A DNA stretch of 64,000 nt from Polaromonas sp. UBA5171 (GCA_002413395.1 DHWX01000029.1:34028-98027); one strand, 5' to 3'; counted from the first letter of the stretch, positions 32,552 through 42,520 are shown. The notes: generated by a model from the letters alone, not told the origin. A program made the numbers and translations.

Positions 32552-33406
32552 ATGTCAAACATCGCTTTTCTCGGCACTGGCCTGCTTGGCGGCGCCTTCG
32601 CTGAAGCCGCGGCCAAGCGCGGCGATACGGTCACTGCCTGGAACCGTTCTCCAGACAAAGCTCTTGCGCTTGCGCAGTTCGGCGTTATCGCGGCAACGAC
32701 CCCGGCCGAGGCAGTGCGCAACGCACTGCGCATTCACATCGTGCTAAAGGACGACGATGTCGTTGACGATGTGCTGGCGGCAGCTCGCACCGGGCTTTCA
32801 CCCGACGCGGTCATCATCGATCACACCACCACACTGCCGACACGTACAGCGGCGCGTGCCGAACGGCTCAATGCCGAAGGGGTGAAGTACCTGCATTGTC
32901 CTGTCTTCATGGGCCCGCCAGCGGCGCGCAATGCGCAGGGTACGATGATGGCTGCTGGACCAAAGGTGCTCTTCGAAAGCGTCAAGGCTGATCTTGCAAA
33001 AATGACTGGTCGGCTGGAGTACTTCGGCGAGCGCGCCGATCTCGCCGCCGTGAACAAACTGTTTGGCAACGCCATGATCATCGGTGTCGCGGCAGTGATG
33101 GCTGACGTTCTCACGATGGCACAAGTGAGCAACGTCAGTGCAGAAGACGCCATCAAGCTCTTTGGTTTATTCGACTTGAATTCCATCGTGGCGGGGCGTG
33201 GCGCAAATATGGCCAAAGGAAATTTCACCCCAAGCTTTGAGCTGGCGATGGCGCGCAAAGATGTGCGGCTGATGCTCGAGACTGCGGGTGATCGCCCGAT
33301 GGCGGCGCTGCCGTCGGTGGCGGCCCGAATGGATCAGCTCATCGCGGCCGGGCACGGCGCCGAGGACTCCAGCGTGCTCGCCATCGACGCGGTGCAGCGA
33401 CGGTAG
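32552..33406 (+). CDS. NAD(P)-dependent beta-hydroxyacid dehydrogenase family protein
   Basis: The 284-residue protein has the N-terminal dinucleotide motif FLGTGLLGGAF, the middle LHCPVFMGPPAARN (equivalent to the family's substrate-binding DAPVSGG segment) and a catalytic-position Lys169 in AAVNKLFGNAM. It belongs to the 6-phosphogluconate/3-hydroxyisobutyrate dehydrogenase superfamily. The substrate segment differs strongly from GarR and MmsB, so a substrate cannot be named; imine-reductase-like members also exist. It stands alone with AAGGA upstream. Confidence 0.8.
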   Translation: MSNIAFLGTGLLGGAFAEAAAKRGDTVTAWNRSPDKALALAQFGVIAATTPAEAVRNALRIHIVLKDDDVVDDVLAAARTGLSPDAVIIDHTTTLPTRTAARAERLNAEGVKYLHCPVFMGPPAARNAQGTMMAAGPKVLFESVKADLAKMTGRLEYFGERADLAAVNKLFGNAMIIGVAAVMADVLTMAQVSNVSAEDAIKLFGLFDLNSIVAGRGANMAKGNFTPSFELAMARKDVRLMLETAGDRPMAALPSVAARMDQLIAAGHGAEDSSVLAIDAVQRR

Positions 33407-33462
33407 TAAACACGGCATTTCAAACTCTCAAGAGTCAGCAGATTGAAAAAATCAGTACCTGC

Positions 33463-34656
33463 TCACACGTTCTGCGCCAGCCACGCTTCTGCCAGCCGAA
33501 CCCAGTAAGTGCCACCCAGCGGAATCAGGTCATCATTGAAGTCATAGCTCGGGTTGTGCAGCATGCAGGGGCCGCCGCCATGCCCGATTTCACGGTGACT
33601 GCCTTCGCCGTTGCCAATGAAGCAATAGGCCCCGGGTTTGGCCTGCAGCATGAAGGCAAAGTCTTCGGCACCCATGGTCGGCTCCTGCGCCAGCACATTG
33701 GCTTCGCCCACAATGTCTGCCATCACCTGGCGGGCAAAAGTGGCTTCCTGGGCCGAGTTGATGGTCGACGGGTACTTGCGCACGAATTCAAATTCGCAGC
33801 TGACACCAAACGCAGCGCAGGTATGTTCCGCGATCTGCCGCATGCGTTGCTCGATCAGGTCCAGCACTTCCAGCGTGAAGGTGCGCACCGTGCCCTGCAG
33901 TTCGCAGCTGTCCGGGATCACGTTGGTGGCGGCGCCGGCATGAATCATGGTGACAGAGATCACGCCGGCATCGATCGGCTTCTTGTTGCGGCTGATGATG
34001 GTCTGGAAGGCCTGTACCATCTGGCAAGCCACGGGCACCGGATCCAGTCCATTGTGCGGCAACGCTGCGTGCCCACCCTTGCCCCGGATGGTGATCTTGA
34101 ACTCATTGCTGGAAGCCATCACCGGCCCCGGACTCACGGCAAAGCTGCCGACCGGCAGGCCCGGCCAGTTGTGCATGCCGAACACCGCTTGCATCGGGAA
34201 TTTTTCGAACAGACCGTCACGCATCATCACGCGCGCACCACCGCCACTTTCTTCCGCCGGCTGAAAAATCAGGTACACCGTGCCATCGAAGTTGCGGTTG
34301 TTGGCCAGGTACTGAGCCGCAGCCAGCAGCATGGCGGTGTGACCATCATGGCCACAGGCATGCATCTTGCCGGCATGCTGGCTGACGTGGGGGAAAGTGT
34401 TGAATTCCTGCATCGGCAGCGCGTCCATGTCGGCGCGCAAACCAACGGCGCGCGATGAGCTACCGTTCCTGACGATACCCACCACGCCGGTGGTTCCCAT
34501 GCCACGATGCAAGGGAATGCCCCACTCGGTGAGTTTCTGCGCCACCAGATCGGCCGTGCGGACTTCCTCGAAGCCCAACTCGGGATAGGCATGGATGTCG
34601 CGCCGGACAGTTGCCATGACGGCCGCCTGGGTCACGATGGAATCAATAATTTTCAT
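33463..34656 (-). CDS. M20-family amidohydrolase (hippurate-hydrolase-like)
   Basis: The 397-residue protein has the M20D pattern of metal ligands: GLRADMDALPMQE, MHACGHDGHTAMLL, QPAEESGGGARVMM and GHGGGPCMLHNPSYDFND. Family members hydrolyse N-acyl or N-aroyl amino acids such as hippurate or indoleacetyl-amino acids. GAGGAGAG just before the ATG at 34656 supports the start. It is the last gene of the minus-strand catabolic cluster, 80 bases after the serine dehydratase gene, which suggests that it may release an amino acid handled by that enzyme. Exact substrate unknown. Confidence 0.88.
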   Translation of the reverse strand: MKIIDSIVTQAAVMATVRRDIHAYPELGFEEVRTADLVAQKLTEWGIPLHRGMGTTGVVGIVRNGSSSRAVGLRADMDALPMQEFNTFPHVSQHAGKMHACGHDGHTAMLLAAAQYLANNRNFDGTVYLIFQPAEESGGGARVMMRDGLFEKFPMQAVFGMHNWPGLPVGSFAVSPGPVMASSNEFKITIRGKGGHAALPHNGLDPVPVACQMVQAFQTIISRNKKPIDAGVISVTMIHAGAATNVIPDSCELQGTVRTFTLEVLDLIEQRMRQIAEHTCAAFGVSCEFEFVRKYPSTINSAQEATFARQVMADIVGEANVLAQEPTMGAEDFAFMLQAKPGAYCFIGNGEGSHREIGHGGGPCMLHNPSYDFNDDLIPLGGTYWVRLAEAWLAQNV

Positions 34657-34736
34657 GGGCTCTCCTCTGTCAAAAATAAGACTCGAAATTACGTCCGCAG
34701 GGTACCGGACAAGGTCCCGAAATAAACTCGCTCAGT

Positions 34737-36113
34737 TCAGCACTCAACAATATTCACCGCCAGTCCACCACGCGAGGTTTCCTTGTATTTTGTTTTCATG
34801 TCAGCGCCGGTCTCGCGCATGGTTTTGATCACCTTGTCCAGGCTCACCACATGCTGGCCGTCACCTTGCAGTGCCATGCGCGCGGCATTGAGTGCTTTGA
34901 CAGCACCCATGGCATTGCGCTCGATGCAAGGCACCTGTACCAGGCCGCCGATGGGGTCACAGGTCAAACCCAGGTTGTGCTCCATGCCGATCTCGGCTGC
35001 GTTTTCGACTTGCTCGGGGCTCCCCCCCATCACCGCCACCAAGCCAGCCGCCGCCATCGAACAGGCCACCCCCACCTCACCCTGGCAACCGACCTCGGCA
35101 CCCGAAATCGACGCATTGAGCTTGTAAAGAATGCCGATCGCCGCGGCGGTCATCAGAAACTCGATGACGCCATCGTCGGTGGCGTTGGCGATAAATTTGT
35201 CGTAGTAATGCAGCACCGCCGGAATGACGCCTGCCGCGCCGTTGGTCGGTGCCGTGACCACGCGCCCCCCGGCCGCGTTCTCTTCGTTCACGGCAAAGGC
35301 ATACACATTGACCCAGTCCAGCACCGAAAGCGGATCACTTAATGCGTTTTCAGCGCGTGCCCTGAGTTGTGCCGCCAATATCGGTGCGCGGCGTTGCACT
35401 TTGAACGGTCCTGGCAGCGTGCCCTCATGCGTGAGGCCACGCTGCACGCACTCGCCCATGATGCGCCAGAGGTACAGCAGTTGGCTGCGAATTTCGTCAT
35501 CCGTGCGCCATGTGCGTTCGTTCGCCCACATGATCTCACTGAGGGTCAAGCCATGCTGCTTGCATAATGCAAGCAACTGGCCTCCCGAGGCGAATGGGTA
35601 AGGCACGTGGTGGTAGGCCGTCAGAACATGGTCATTACTGGTTCCCGCCGTGACGACAAAACCGCCACCCACTGACAAATACTTGACCTGGCGCAATAGT
35701 GCGCCGGCCGCGTCAAATGCGCTGAATCGCATCCCGTTGGGATGCTCTGCCATCGCTTCGCGACGGTACATCAGCAAATGCTCCTGCTCGCGAAACGCTA
35801 TCGGTTGCATCCCAAGCAAAGCAATCGTTTCAAGCGTCCGCGCCCTTTTTATGAGGCCAGGCACTGCATCAACATCGACCGCATCGGGTGTATGCCCCAT
35901 CAGACCGAGCATGATACCGATGTCTGAACCGTGCCCTTTGCCGGTAGCCCCCAGAGAGCCATACAATTCTGCTTTGACACCGACCGTTTGATCGAGCAAG
36001 CCCTCTTTTTGCAGCAACAACGCAAACATGCCTGCCGCACGCATGGGGCCGACCGTATGCGAGCTGCTGGGGCCGATGCCCACCTTGAACAAGTCAAAGA
36101 CTGAAATGGCCAT
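34737..36113 (-). CDS. sdaA: L-serine ammonia-lyase, iron-sulfur type
   Basis: The 458-residue single-chain enzyme contains the N-terminal [20 protein letters not shown] and the cluster region [16 protein letters not shown], with a further Cys in [16 protein letters not shown]. It converts serine to pyruvate and ammonia using a [4Fe-4S] cluster. The ATG at 36113 is preferred over a GTG three codons earlier, neither with a clear ribosome-binding site. It sits between coxG and the amidohydrolase gene inside a long same-strand run, so it may serve that pathway as well as general serine use. Confidence 0.93.
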   Translation of the reverse strand: MAISVFDLFKVGIGPSSSHTVGPMRAAGMFALLLQKEGLLDQTVGVKAELYGSLGATGKGHGSDIGIMLGLMGHTPDAVDVDAVPGLIKRARTLETIALLGMQPIAFREQEHLLMYRREAMAEHPNGMRFSAFDAAGALLRQVKYLSVGGGFVVTAGTSNDHVLTAYHHVPYPFASGGQLLALCKQHGLTLSEIMWANERTWRTDDEIRSQLLYLWRIMGECVQRGLTHEGTLPGPFKVQRRAPILAAQLRARAENALSDPLSVLDWVNVYAFAVNEENAAGGRVVTAPTNGAAGVIPAVLHYYDKFIANATDDGVIEFLMTAAAIGILYKLNASISGAEVGCQGEVGVACSMAAAGLVAVMGGSPEQVENAAEIGMEHNLGLTCDPIGGLVQVPCIERNAMGAVKALNAARMALQGDGQHVVSLDKVIKTMRETGADMKTKYKETSRGGLAVNIVEC

Positions 36114-36143
36114 GCGATGCACAAAGATTTTTCACGCCCACCG

Positions 36144-36782
36144 TCAACGCCAGTGCGCTACGCAATAGCCCAGTGCAAAACCAAGGCCACACGCAAAAAC
36201 AACCAGCCAGGCTGGCACCGGAGCGCCCAATGAACTGAATCTGCGCGCGGGAGCCGCAGCCGTCGTGGTCGCGACCCCAGGCACAAGTACACTTGCTGCA
36301 GGCGCTGTGGCTTGCACAGCTTCCTCTTTCACACCCGTTCCACCCAGATGGCGGGCAAACGCGGCAAAAAAATCGTCCGCATTCTTTTTCGCCACGGTCT
36401 GCACCAGACGGCTGCCCACACTGGCCAGCTTGCCACCGATCTCGGCGTGGGCCACATACTTGAGCACGGTCTCGTTTTGATCTTCTGTCAGCGCGACCTT
36501 CGCCCCCATCTTGGCAAAGCCCGCCGCTCCGCCCTGCCCCTGCCCCGTCATGGTGTAGCCATTGGGCGGGTCGAGGTCGCTCAGTACCATATTGCCTTTG
36601 AACGTGGCCGACACTGGGCCCACCTTGGCCGCCACAGTGGCGATGAATTCGGTATCCGATATTTTTTCCAGTTGCTTGCAACCGACAATGCACGCTTGCA
36701 GCACGGCGGGATCGTTCAGCGCGTCCCAGACCTGCTGCTGCCGAGCCGGGATGCGATATTCCCCGGAGAATTCCATGGCCAT
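36144..36782 (-). CDS. coxG: CoxG-like SRPBCC protein with C-terminal membrane anchor
   Basis: The 212-residue protein starts with the CoxG domain (MEFSGEYRIPARQQQVWDAL, DLDPPNGYTMTGQGQGG, LASVGSRLVQTVAKKNADDFF), followed by a Pro/Ala linker and one hydrophobic helix at the end (about 190-208). CoxG anchors the carbon-monoxide-dehydrogenase-type complex to the membrane in Oligotropha. Here it would tie the molybdenum hydroxylase at 37.7-41.4 kb to the inner membrane and so to the respiratory chain. The gene lies two bases from the dehydrogenase gene upstream. Confidence 0.87.
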   Translation of the reverse strand: MAMEFSGEYRIPARQQQVWDALNDPAVLQACIVGCKQLEKISDTEFIATVAAKVGPVSATFKGNMVLSDLDPPNGYTMTGQGQGGAAGFAKMGAKVALTEDQNETVLKYVAHAEIGGKLASVGSRLVQTVAKKNADDFFAAFARHLGGTGVKEEAVQATAPAASVLVPGVATTTAAAPARRFSSLGAPVPAWLVVFACGLGFALGYCVAHWR

Positions 36783-36784
36783 GA

Positions 36785-37663
36785 TTATTTCTCGTAGTGT
36801 TTGAACAGCGCCTGGGTACCGAGTCGGCCGTGGCCCTGCTGCGCCAGCTCCTCAAACAACTTGCGCGCCAGCGCCAGCGCCGGCAGATCAAGCTGCATGC
36901 GCTGGGCTTCCGCCAAGGCAATGCCGAGGTCCTTGATGAAGTGCTCCACATAGAAGCCGGGCGTAAAGTCGCCGTTGATGATTTTTTGCCCCATCACGTT
37001 GAGCTGGAAACCCGAGGCCGCGCCGCCGCCGATGGACTTGAGCACCGTCGGCAGATCCAGCCCGGCGGCCTTGCCGTAAGCCAGCCCTTCGCACACGCCC
37101 ATGATGGTTGAGGCAATCACGATCTGGTTGCACATTTTGGTGTGCTGCCCGGCACCGGAGCCGCCCTGCAGCACGATGCTGGGGCCCATCAATTGCAGGA
37201 TCGGCAAGGCTTCGTCAAACGCCGCCTGTGTGCCGCCCACCATGATGGAAAGCTTGGCATCGCGTGCCCCGATGTCGCCACCAGACACGGGTGCATCAAG
37301 CGCGCGGCAGCCCTTTTTACCCCCCTCTTCGGCGATGCGGACGGCCAGCGCGGGACTGGATGTGGTCATATCGATCAGCAGGGCACCCCGGGCGCAGGCC
37401 AGGATACCGTTTTCACCGAGATACACCTGCTCCACATCACGCGGATAGCCCACGATGGTGATGACCACGTCTGAAGCAGCCGCCAGCGCACCCGGTGTAT
37501 CGCACCAGGCCGCACCACGCGCCAGCAATTCGTCCGCCTTGACGCGCGAGCGGTTGTACACATTGAGCGGGTAACCCGCCTGCAGTATGTGCCCGGCCAT
37601 ACTCTGGCCCATGTTGCCCAACCCAATGAAGCCCACACGGGGCTTGTTCTTGCTATCGATCAT
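36785..37663 (-). CDS. 3-hydroxyisobutyrate/tartronate-semialdehyde-type dehydrogenase
   Basis: The 292-residue protein has the Rossmann motif GFIGLGNMGQSMA, the substrate segment LDAPVSGGDIGARDAKLSI and catalytic Lys176 (GAGQHTKMCNQIV). This is the GarR/MmsB group, which oxidises or reduces beta-hydroxyacids with NAD(P). It is placed between the molybdenum hydroxylase large subunit (three bases gap) and coxG, so it should act on an intermediate of the same pathway. Which beta-hydroxyacid is not predictable. Confidence 0.88.
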   Translation of the reverse strand: MIDSKNKPRVGFIGLGNMGQSMAGHILQAGYPLNVYNRSRVKADELLARGAAWCDTPGALAAASDVVITIVGYPRDVEQVYLGENGILACARGALLIDMTTSSPALAVRIAEEGGKKGCRALDAPVSGGDIGARDAKLSIMVGGTQAAFDEALPILQLMGPSIVLQGGSGAGQHTKMCNQIVIASTIMGVCEGLAYGKAAGLDLPTVLKSIGGGAASGFQLNVMGQKIINGDFTPGFYVEHFIKDLGIALAEAQRMQLDLPALALARKLFEELAQQGHGRLGTQALFKHYEK

Positions 37664-37666
37664 TTT

Positions 37667-40039
37667 TCATGCCTTGTTTATAAATGCAGATTTTTCGCGC
37701 AGCAGATCGCGCAGATACATGGGGGTCAGCGGCTGCTTATCCACCACCACATCAAACGGTGCGAGCGCATCATTGACCGCGTTGGTCAGCGCCCCGATGG
37801 CACCCATCACCCCTCCTTCAGCCATGCCCTTGATGCCCGCTGGCGTCGCCCGATTCGGCGTATGCATCGGAAGAATTTCAAAATGGGGCAATTCACAGGC
37901 CGTGGCAAGCAGGTAATCAGCCAAGGTCCCCGAGAGATTTTGTCCGGTCTCGTCGTAATACACCTGTTCAAACAAGGCGCCGGACAAGCCCATGGCAATC
38001 GCACCATGTTGCTGTCCTTCCACGACCACCGGGCTCAATACCGTGCCGCAATCTTCCGCCACCACATAACGGGCAAACCGGATCGCCCCGGTGCTGACAT
38101 CCACTTCCACTTCACACAGATGGGTGGAGTTGGAATAGGTCATGGGCGGTGGTTCGTAAGTCTTGTGGAACTCCAGACCGGGACTCATGCCGGCGGGCAA
38201 GTCCAGCGGATCAAGATACGCCGTGCGCGCGACATCGGCCAAGCCCACACCGGTTGCCGCCCATTCGCCGTCTGTCAGCCTCTCAATGCGACCATCCCGC
38301 AAGCGCAGTGCCTGACTGTCTTCCAGGTCCAGCAGCTTGGCACCGATCGCCAACACCTTGACACGGGCCTCCTGGGCACATAAATACAGCGTACCGCCTC
38401 CTGCTGTGCCCCCCCGTGCGCCCCGGCTGCCCATGCCGTAAGGCGCGATGTCGGTATGCCCGAGGTTCAGATGCACCTGCTGCGGCATGACACCAAGGCC
38501 CTCGGCCACGGCATGGGCCAACGAGGTTTCATAGCCCTGCCCGGTCGCCCCCAGGCCAACCGAGGCATTCACCGCACCGGAGGGCTCGATGCGCAGCCAG
38601 GCCGCTTCATGCCCCGATCCTGGAATACCTGCCGCTTTGTAAAAGCGCGACCCATAGGTGGTGGACTCGACCACCGTACAAATTCCCAGACCGAGATAAA
38701 TACCTTGAGTACGACCCAGCTGTTGGCGCTGGCGGAAATTTTCGTAGTCTATGGCGGCCAACGCACCCTCCAATGTTTCGCGCGGCGTGATGTCTGCCAG
38801 TACCTCGCCGGTCGCCATGGTGTAAGGAAAATCATCCGGCTGCAGCATGTTCAGCCGCCGCACCGCCACCGGATCCAGTTTCAGTTCTCGCGCAATCGCA
38901 TCCATCGTGCCTTCCATCACCCAGCTCGTGATGGCCATCGGCGCGCGCATGGGACCATTGCCCACCTTGTTGCTCAACACCACCTTGACATCGTAGCTGT
39001 AGTCCTGCAGCTTGTAGGGCCCGGTCAGGATCATGGCCACCACGCGAGCCAGATAATTGCCCGGATAAAAGCTGTAGGCGCCGAAGTCCTCGACAATTTC
39101 CAGCTCCAGGCCGAGCAGACGACCCTCGGCGCTGACAGCGGCCCGGGTGCGGCAAAAGTCCTCCCGCGCCTGCGAGGAAGACAACAGGTTTTCCAGCCGG
39201 TCTTCGCGCCAGCGCACCGGCCGTTTCAAGTGACGCGAAACCGCAGCCACCGTCAGTTCCTCCCGATACAGCGCGATCTTCTGACCGAACCCTCCCCCCA
39301 CATCCGGCGAAATCACGCTGACCTGTGATTCCGACAGGCGCAAACGGCTGGCCAGGGTGGTCCGGTAGGGATGTGGCACCTGGGTCCCGACATGAAACGT
39401 CAAGTGCTGGCGGCCTTCATCCCACACCGCGATGCAGCCGCGCGTCTCTATTGGCAAATGGGTCTGCCGGTGCTGTGAAAAGGTGCTCTCCACCACCCGA
39501 TGCGCCGCGCGCTTGCGTGCTTCGACATCGCCGTGATCCGCATGCTGGTGCGACAACAGGTTGGAGGACAGGCTTTCATCCACGAGGGGTGAATCCGGTT
39601 CAAGCGCCTGCCACATTGAGCTGACAGCGGGCAGCACCTCGTACGCCACCATCACCTGCTCGGCCGCATCCTCTGCCATATAGCGGTCGGTCGCAATCAC
39701 GCAGGCCACTGGATCGCCCTGGAAGCGCACTTTGTCGATGGGCAGGGTGTCCATCTCCATCGGCTGCAGGCCCTCGATCGACGGCGCCATACGCTGGCGG
39801 GTGGTCCACTGCGCCAGCTCATGACCGGTCACAATCACCACCACCCCGGGCATCTGACCTGCCGTCTCGCTATCGATGGAGACGATGCGGGCATGGGCAT
39901 GGGGCGAACGCACAAAGCAGGCATGCAGGGCGCCCGGAACTTCGATGTCGTCCACATAGCGGCCGTGCCCGGTCAGCAGCCGGTAGTCTTCCTTGCGCGG
40001 CAGATGCTGGCCGATGTAATGAAACTCAGGGGGCGACAT
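37667..40039 (-). CDS. coxL: Molybdenum hydroxylase large subunit, CoxL/XDH family, atypical active-site loop
   Basis: The 790-residue protein has two molybdopterin-binding domains (YRLLTGHGRYVDDIEVPGAL; SPDVGGGFGQKIALYREEL; ATGQGYETSLAHAVAEGLGV). The conserved active-site Glu is present at 741 (KGMAEGGVMG). The loop that reads AYRCSFR in true CO dehydrogenases and AYRGAGR in the form II group is replaced by NGPMRAPMAI around 361-370, so it should not oxidise CO. These enzymes use a molybdopterin-cytosine-dinucleotide cofactor to add oxygen from water to aldehydes or N-heterocycles. Its start overlaps coxS by 14 bases. Maturation genes coxD/E/F or a MocA-type enzyme are not in the window. Substrate unknown. 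Confidence 0.9.
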   Translation of the reverse strand: MSPPEFHYIGQHLPRKEDYRLLTGHGRYVDDIEVPGALHACFVRSPHAHARIVSIDSETAGQMPGVVVIVTGHELAQWTTRQRMAPSIEGLQPMEMDTLPIDKVRFQGDPVACVIATDRYMAEDAAEQVMVAYEVLPAVSSMWQALEPDSPLVDESLSSNLLSHQHADHGDVEARKRAAHRVVESTFSQHRQTHLPIETRGCIAVWDEGRQHLTFHVGTQVPHPYRTTLASRLRLSESQVSVISPDVGGGFGQKIALYREELTVAAVSRHLKRPVRWREDRLENLLSSSQAREDFCRTRAAVSAEGRLLGLELEIVEDFGAYSFYPGNYLARVVAMILTGPYKLQDYSYDVKVVLSNKVGNGPMRAPMAITSWVMEGTMDAIARELKLDPVAVRRLNMLQPDDFPYTMATGEVLADITPRETLEGALAAIDYENFRQRQQLGRTQGIYLGLGICTVVESTTYGSRFYKAAGIPGSGHEAAWLRIEPSGAVNASVGLGATGQGYETSLAHAVAEGLGVMPQQVHLNLGHTDIAPYGMGSRGARGGTAGGGTLYLCAQEARVKVLAIGAKLLDLEDSQALRLRDGRIERLTDGEWAATGVGLADVARTAYLDPLDLPAGMSPGLEFHKTYEPPPMTYSNSTHLCEVEVDVSTGAIRFARYVVAEDCGTVLSPVVVEGQQHGAIAMGLSGALFEQVYYDETGQNLSGTLADYLLATACELPHFEILPMHTPNRATPAGIKGMAEGGVMGAIGALTNAVNDALAPFDVVVDKQPLTPMYLRDLLREKSAFINKA

Positions 40040-40529
40040 AGTCCGGATTCTTTCGCATCTGCTCGGCCGCCTTCTGGATGGCCTTCACAATATTCTGGTA
40101 GCCGGTACAGCGGCACAGGTTGCCCGACAGCGCATCACGGATTTCTTCGTCACTCGGTTCGGGCTTGTTTTTGAGAAACGCTTCGAATGTCATCACGATG
40201 CCCGGTGTGCAAAAGCCACACTGCAAGCCGTGCTCCTCGTGCAGCGCTTGCTGCAGAGGGGACAACTCTGCATTGACGGCAACCGACTCGATCGTTGACA
40301 CCTCATGCCCCTCCATCTGGATGGCGTAGGTGAGGCAGGACCGCACCGGCTTGCCATCCACCAGCACCGTGCAGGCGCCGCACACCCCATGCTCGCAGCC
40401 CACGTGGGTGCCGGTGAGGCGGCAATCCTCGCGCAGCGCATCCACCAGCAGCTTGCGCGGCTCCACCAGCAGTTCGTGGTTTTGACCGTTGACGGTCAGC
40501 GTGATCAAACGCTTCTCCGTATGACTCAT
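40026..40529 (-). CDS. coxS: Molybdenum hydroxylase [2Fe-2S] subunit
   Basis: The 167-residue small subunit carries two clusters. The plant-type set is Cys45, Cys50, Cys53 and Cys65 (CEHGVCGACT ... RSC). The second set is Cys104, Cys107, Cys139 and Cys141 (GLQCGFCTPG ... NLCRCTGY). It passes electrons from the molybdenum site to FAD. The ATG at 40529 is preferred because AAAGGA lies eight bases before it; an ATG three codons earlier overlaps that sequence. coxM ends inside the start region and coxL starts before this stop, so the three subunits are tightly coupled. Confidence 0.95.
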   Translation of the reverse strand: MSHTEKRLITLTVNGQNHELLVEPRKLLVDALREDCRLTGTHVGCEHGVCGACTVLVDGKPVRSCLTYAIQMEGHEVSTIESVAVNAELSPLQQALHEEHGLQCGFCTPGIVMTFEAFLKNKPEPSDEEIRDALSGNLCRCTGYQNIVKAIQKAAEQMRKNPDYVAP

Positions 40530-40534
40530 ATGAT

Positions 40535-41401
40535 TCATCCTTTGGCTCGACTCAGGGCGCGCACAAGCGCCCGCTCCACCAGCGTTTGGGTCAGCTCCTT
40601 GCGGTACACGGCCGCTATGCGCTGATCATCTTCGGGAGAAACTGCCGCTCGCACTGCAAGCGCCACTTCCGTCGCCCACGCCGCATTGACCACGCGGCCA
40701 GAAAAAGGGCGAAGGATGTCATCACAGGCTAGCGGTACAGCGCTCACCCCGCTCAGTCCCACGCGCACGCACGAGACCCGCTCACCATCCAGTGCCACCG
40801 TAGCCGCCACCGCCACGATGGCGTAATCCCCGTGCCGACGATTGAACAACTGGAATGATGTGCCCTCGTTCACCGCCACCTTGGGGAAATGCACGCAGCG
40901 GATAATTTCGTCCGGTGCCAGTGCCGTGGTCATGACGGACTGGAAGAAGGCCGAGGCCGGCAAACTGCGCTGCCCGCCACGACTTACGATCTCAATTTTC
41001 GCTTCCAGCGTCGTCGCAATCAACGGCAGCTGCGCGACCGGGTCGGCATGCGCCAGACTTCCGCCAATCGTTCCACGCTGACGAATGGCGTAGTGGCCGA
41101 TGGTTTTCGCGGCTTGAGCGAGCAATGGGCAGCGGGCCTGCACCAGCTTTGATTCGGCAATCTGATCATGCCGGGTCAACGCACCAATTTCCAGCGTATC
41201 CCCCAAGTCCCGAATGTAGGCGAGCTCCGTCAAGTCGTTCAAGTCAATAAGGTCAGAAGGCGTCGCCAGCCGCATGTTCAGCATGGGCCCGAGGCTCTGC
41301 CCGCCAGCAATCACTTTGGCGCGGTCGCCGCACGCGGCAAGTTGTTGCAGCGCTTCTTCCAGCGAGCTTGGGCGAAAATAGTCAAATGCAGCGGGTTTCA
41401 C
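40535..41401 (-). CDS. coxM: Molybdenum hydroxylase FAD-binding subunit
   Basis: The 288-residue protein has the FAD-binding motifs AGGQSLGPMLNMRLA and TIGGSLAHADPVAQLP of the CoxM/XdhB family. It accepts electrons from the iron-sulfur subunit and passes them to quinone, NAD or oxygen depending on the enzyme. The gene is nine bases after the transporter ATPase gene and overlaps the coxS region, so the transporter and the hydroxylase are probably one operon. No damage is visible. Confidence 0.93.
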   Translation of the reverse strand: MKPAAFDYFRPSSLEEALQQLAACGDRAKVIAGGQSLGPMLNMRLATPSDLIDLNDLTELAYIRDLGDTLEIGALTRHDQIAESKLVQARCPLLAQAAKTIGHYAIRQRGTIGGSLAHADPVAQLPLIATTLEAKIEIVSRGGQRSLPASAFFQSVMTTALAPDEIIRCVHFPKVAVNEGTSFQLFNRRHGDYAIVAVAATVALDGERVSCVRVGLSGVSAVPLACDDILRPFSGRVVNAAWATEVALAVRAAVSPEDDQRIAAVYRKELTQTLVERALVRALSRAKG

Positions 41402-41410
41402 AAACGATTC

Positions 41411-42508
41411 CTACCAGACCAGACTCTGGCTGTCCTGCTTGTCGAACAAGTGCAATCGATTCAGGTTAACGTTCAGGGTCGCGTTCCCACCCACCTGATG
41501 CTGCCCTTCCTTGCCGACGCGGAAGAACAGTCGTGTGCCCTCAACGTCCACTTCAAGAAACTGGTCCGAACCCACCGGCAGCACCGAAAGGATCCGGCCC
41601 TGCAAACTATCCCCATTCAATTCGCCACTGTGCGACGCCACGTCTTCGGCGCGGATGCCCAGCACCACAGCACGACCGGCCTGACTGGCCACCCGCTCGG
41701 CAATATGCGGTGGCAGAGTCAGCGCCAGCTGACCGCACTTGAACAACACCCGGTCGCCTTCCACGGCAAGGGCGCCGTCCATGAAGTTGATCGGAGGATT
41801 GCCCAGAAACGAGGCCACAAACATATTGCGGGGTCGCTCATAAATGTCGTCCGGCGTTCCGATCTGCTGCACCACACCACTGCGCATCACCACAATGCGG
41901 TCAGCCAGCGTCAGGGCTTCGGCCTGGTCGTGCGTGACATAAACAAAAGTGGTTTGCATGGCCTGATGCAATTGCTTGATCTCGGCGCGCATTGAAATTC
42001 GCAGCGTAGCGTCCAGATTGGACAGCGGCTCATCCATCAAAAAAACCGAGGGCTGCCGCACGATCGCCCGCCCCAGTGCCACGCGCTGTCGCTGACCACC
42101 CGACAGCTGGTCAGGGCGCCGCTCCAGCAGGGGCTCGATCTCCAGACGGCGTGCCGCATCACGGACGCGGCTGTCAATCTCAGCCTTGGGGTGTTTGCGC
42201 ATCCGAAGCCCAAACGCGATGTTCTCGTACACGGTCTTGTTCGGGTATAGCGCGTAGCTCTGAAATACCATGGCCACATCGCGTTTGTGCGGCGGGACGG
42301 TGTTCATCACATCGCTGCCAAAAAGCAGCTTGCCCTCAGTCACATCCTCCAACCCGGCGATCATGTTCAGAGTGGTGGACTTGCCACATCCGGAGGGACC
42401 CAGCAGCACAAGGAACTCCTTGTCGGCGATGTCGAGATTGAGATTCTCCAGCGCGACAAACCCATTGGGATAACTTTTTCCGACGCCTTCAAATTTGATC
42501 CGGGCCAC
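41411..42508 (-). CDS. ABC transporter ATP-binding subunit, MalK/UgpC type
   Basis: The 365-residue protein has Walker A GPSGCGKSTTLNMIAG, signature LSGGQRQRVALGRAI, Walker B VFLMDEPLSNLD and a C-terminal TOBE-like regulatory domain. This long form is typical of CUT1 importers for sugars, polyols and glycerol phosphates. It couples ATP hydrolysis to uptake through the two permeases upstream, from which it is 12 bases away. The transported compound is probably a substrate for the adjoining hydroxylase rather than a sugar, but that is inference from position. Confidence 0.92.
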   Translation of the reverse strand: MARIKFEGVGKSYPNGFVALENLNLDIADKEFLVLLGPSGCGKSTTLNMIAGLEDVTEGKLLFGSDVMNTVPPHKRDVAMVFQSYALYPNKTVYENIAFGLRMRKHPKAEIDSRVRDAARRLEIEPLLERRPDQLSGGQRQRVALGRAIVRQPSVFLMDEPLSNLDATLRISMRAEIKQLHQAMQTTFVYVTHDQAEALTLADRIVVMRSGVVQQIGTPDDIYERPRNMFVASFLGNPPINFMDGALAVEGDRVLFKCGQLALTLPPHIAERVASQAGRAVVLGIRAEDVASHSGELNGDSLQGRILSVLPVGSDQFLEVDVEGTRLFFRVGKEGQHQVGGNATLNVNLNRLHLFDKQDSQSLVW

Positions 42509-42520
42509 GTATGTACTCCT

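Noticed and set aside
37667..41401. True carbon monoxide dehydrogenase
   Set aside because: The AYRCSFR loop is missing and coxD/E/F are absent, so only the general molybdenum hydroxylase assignment is supported.
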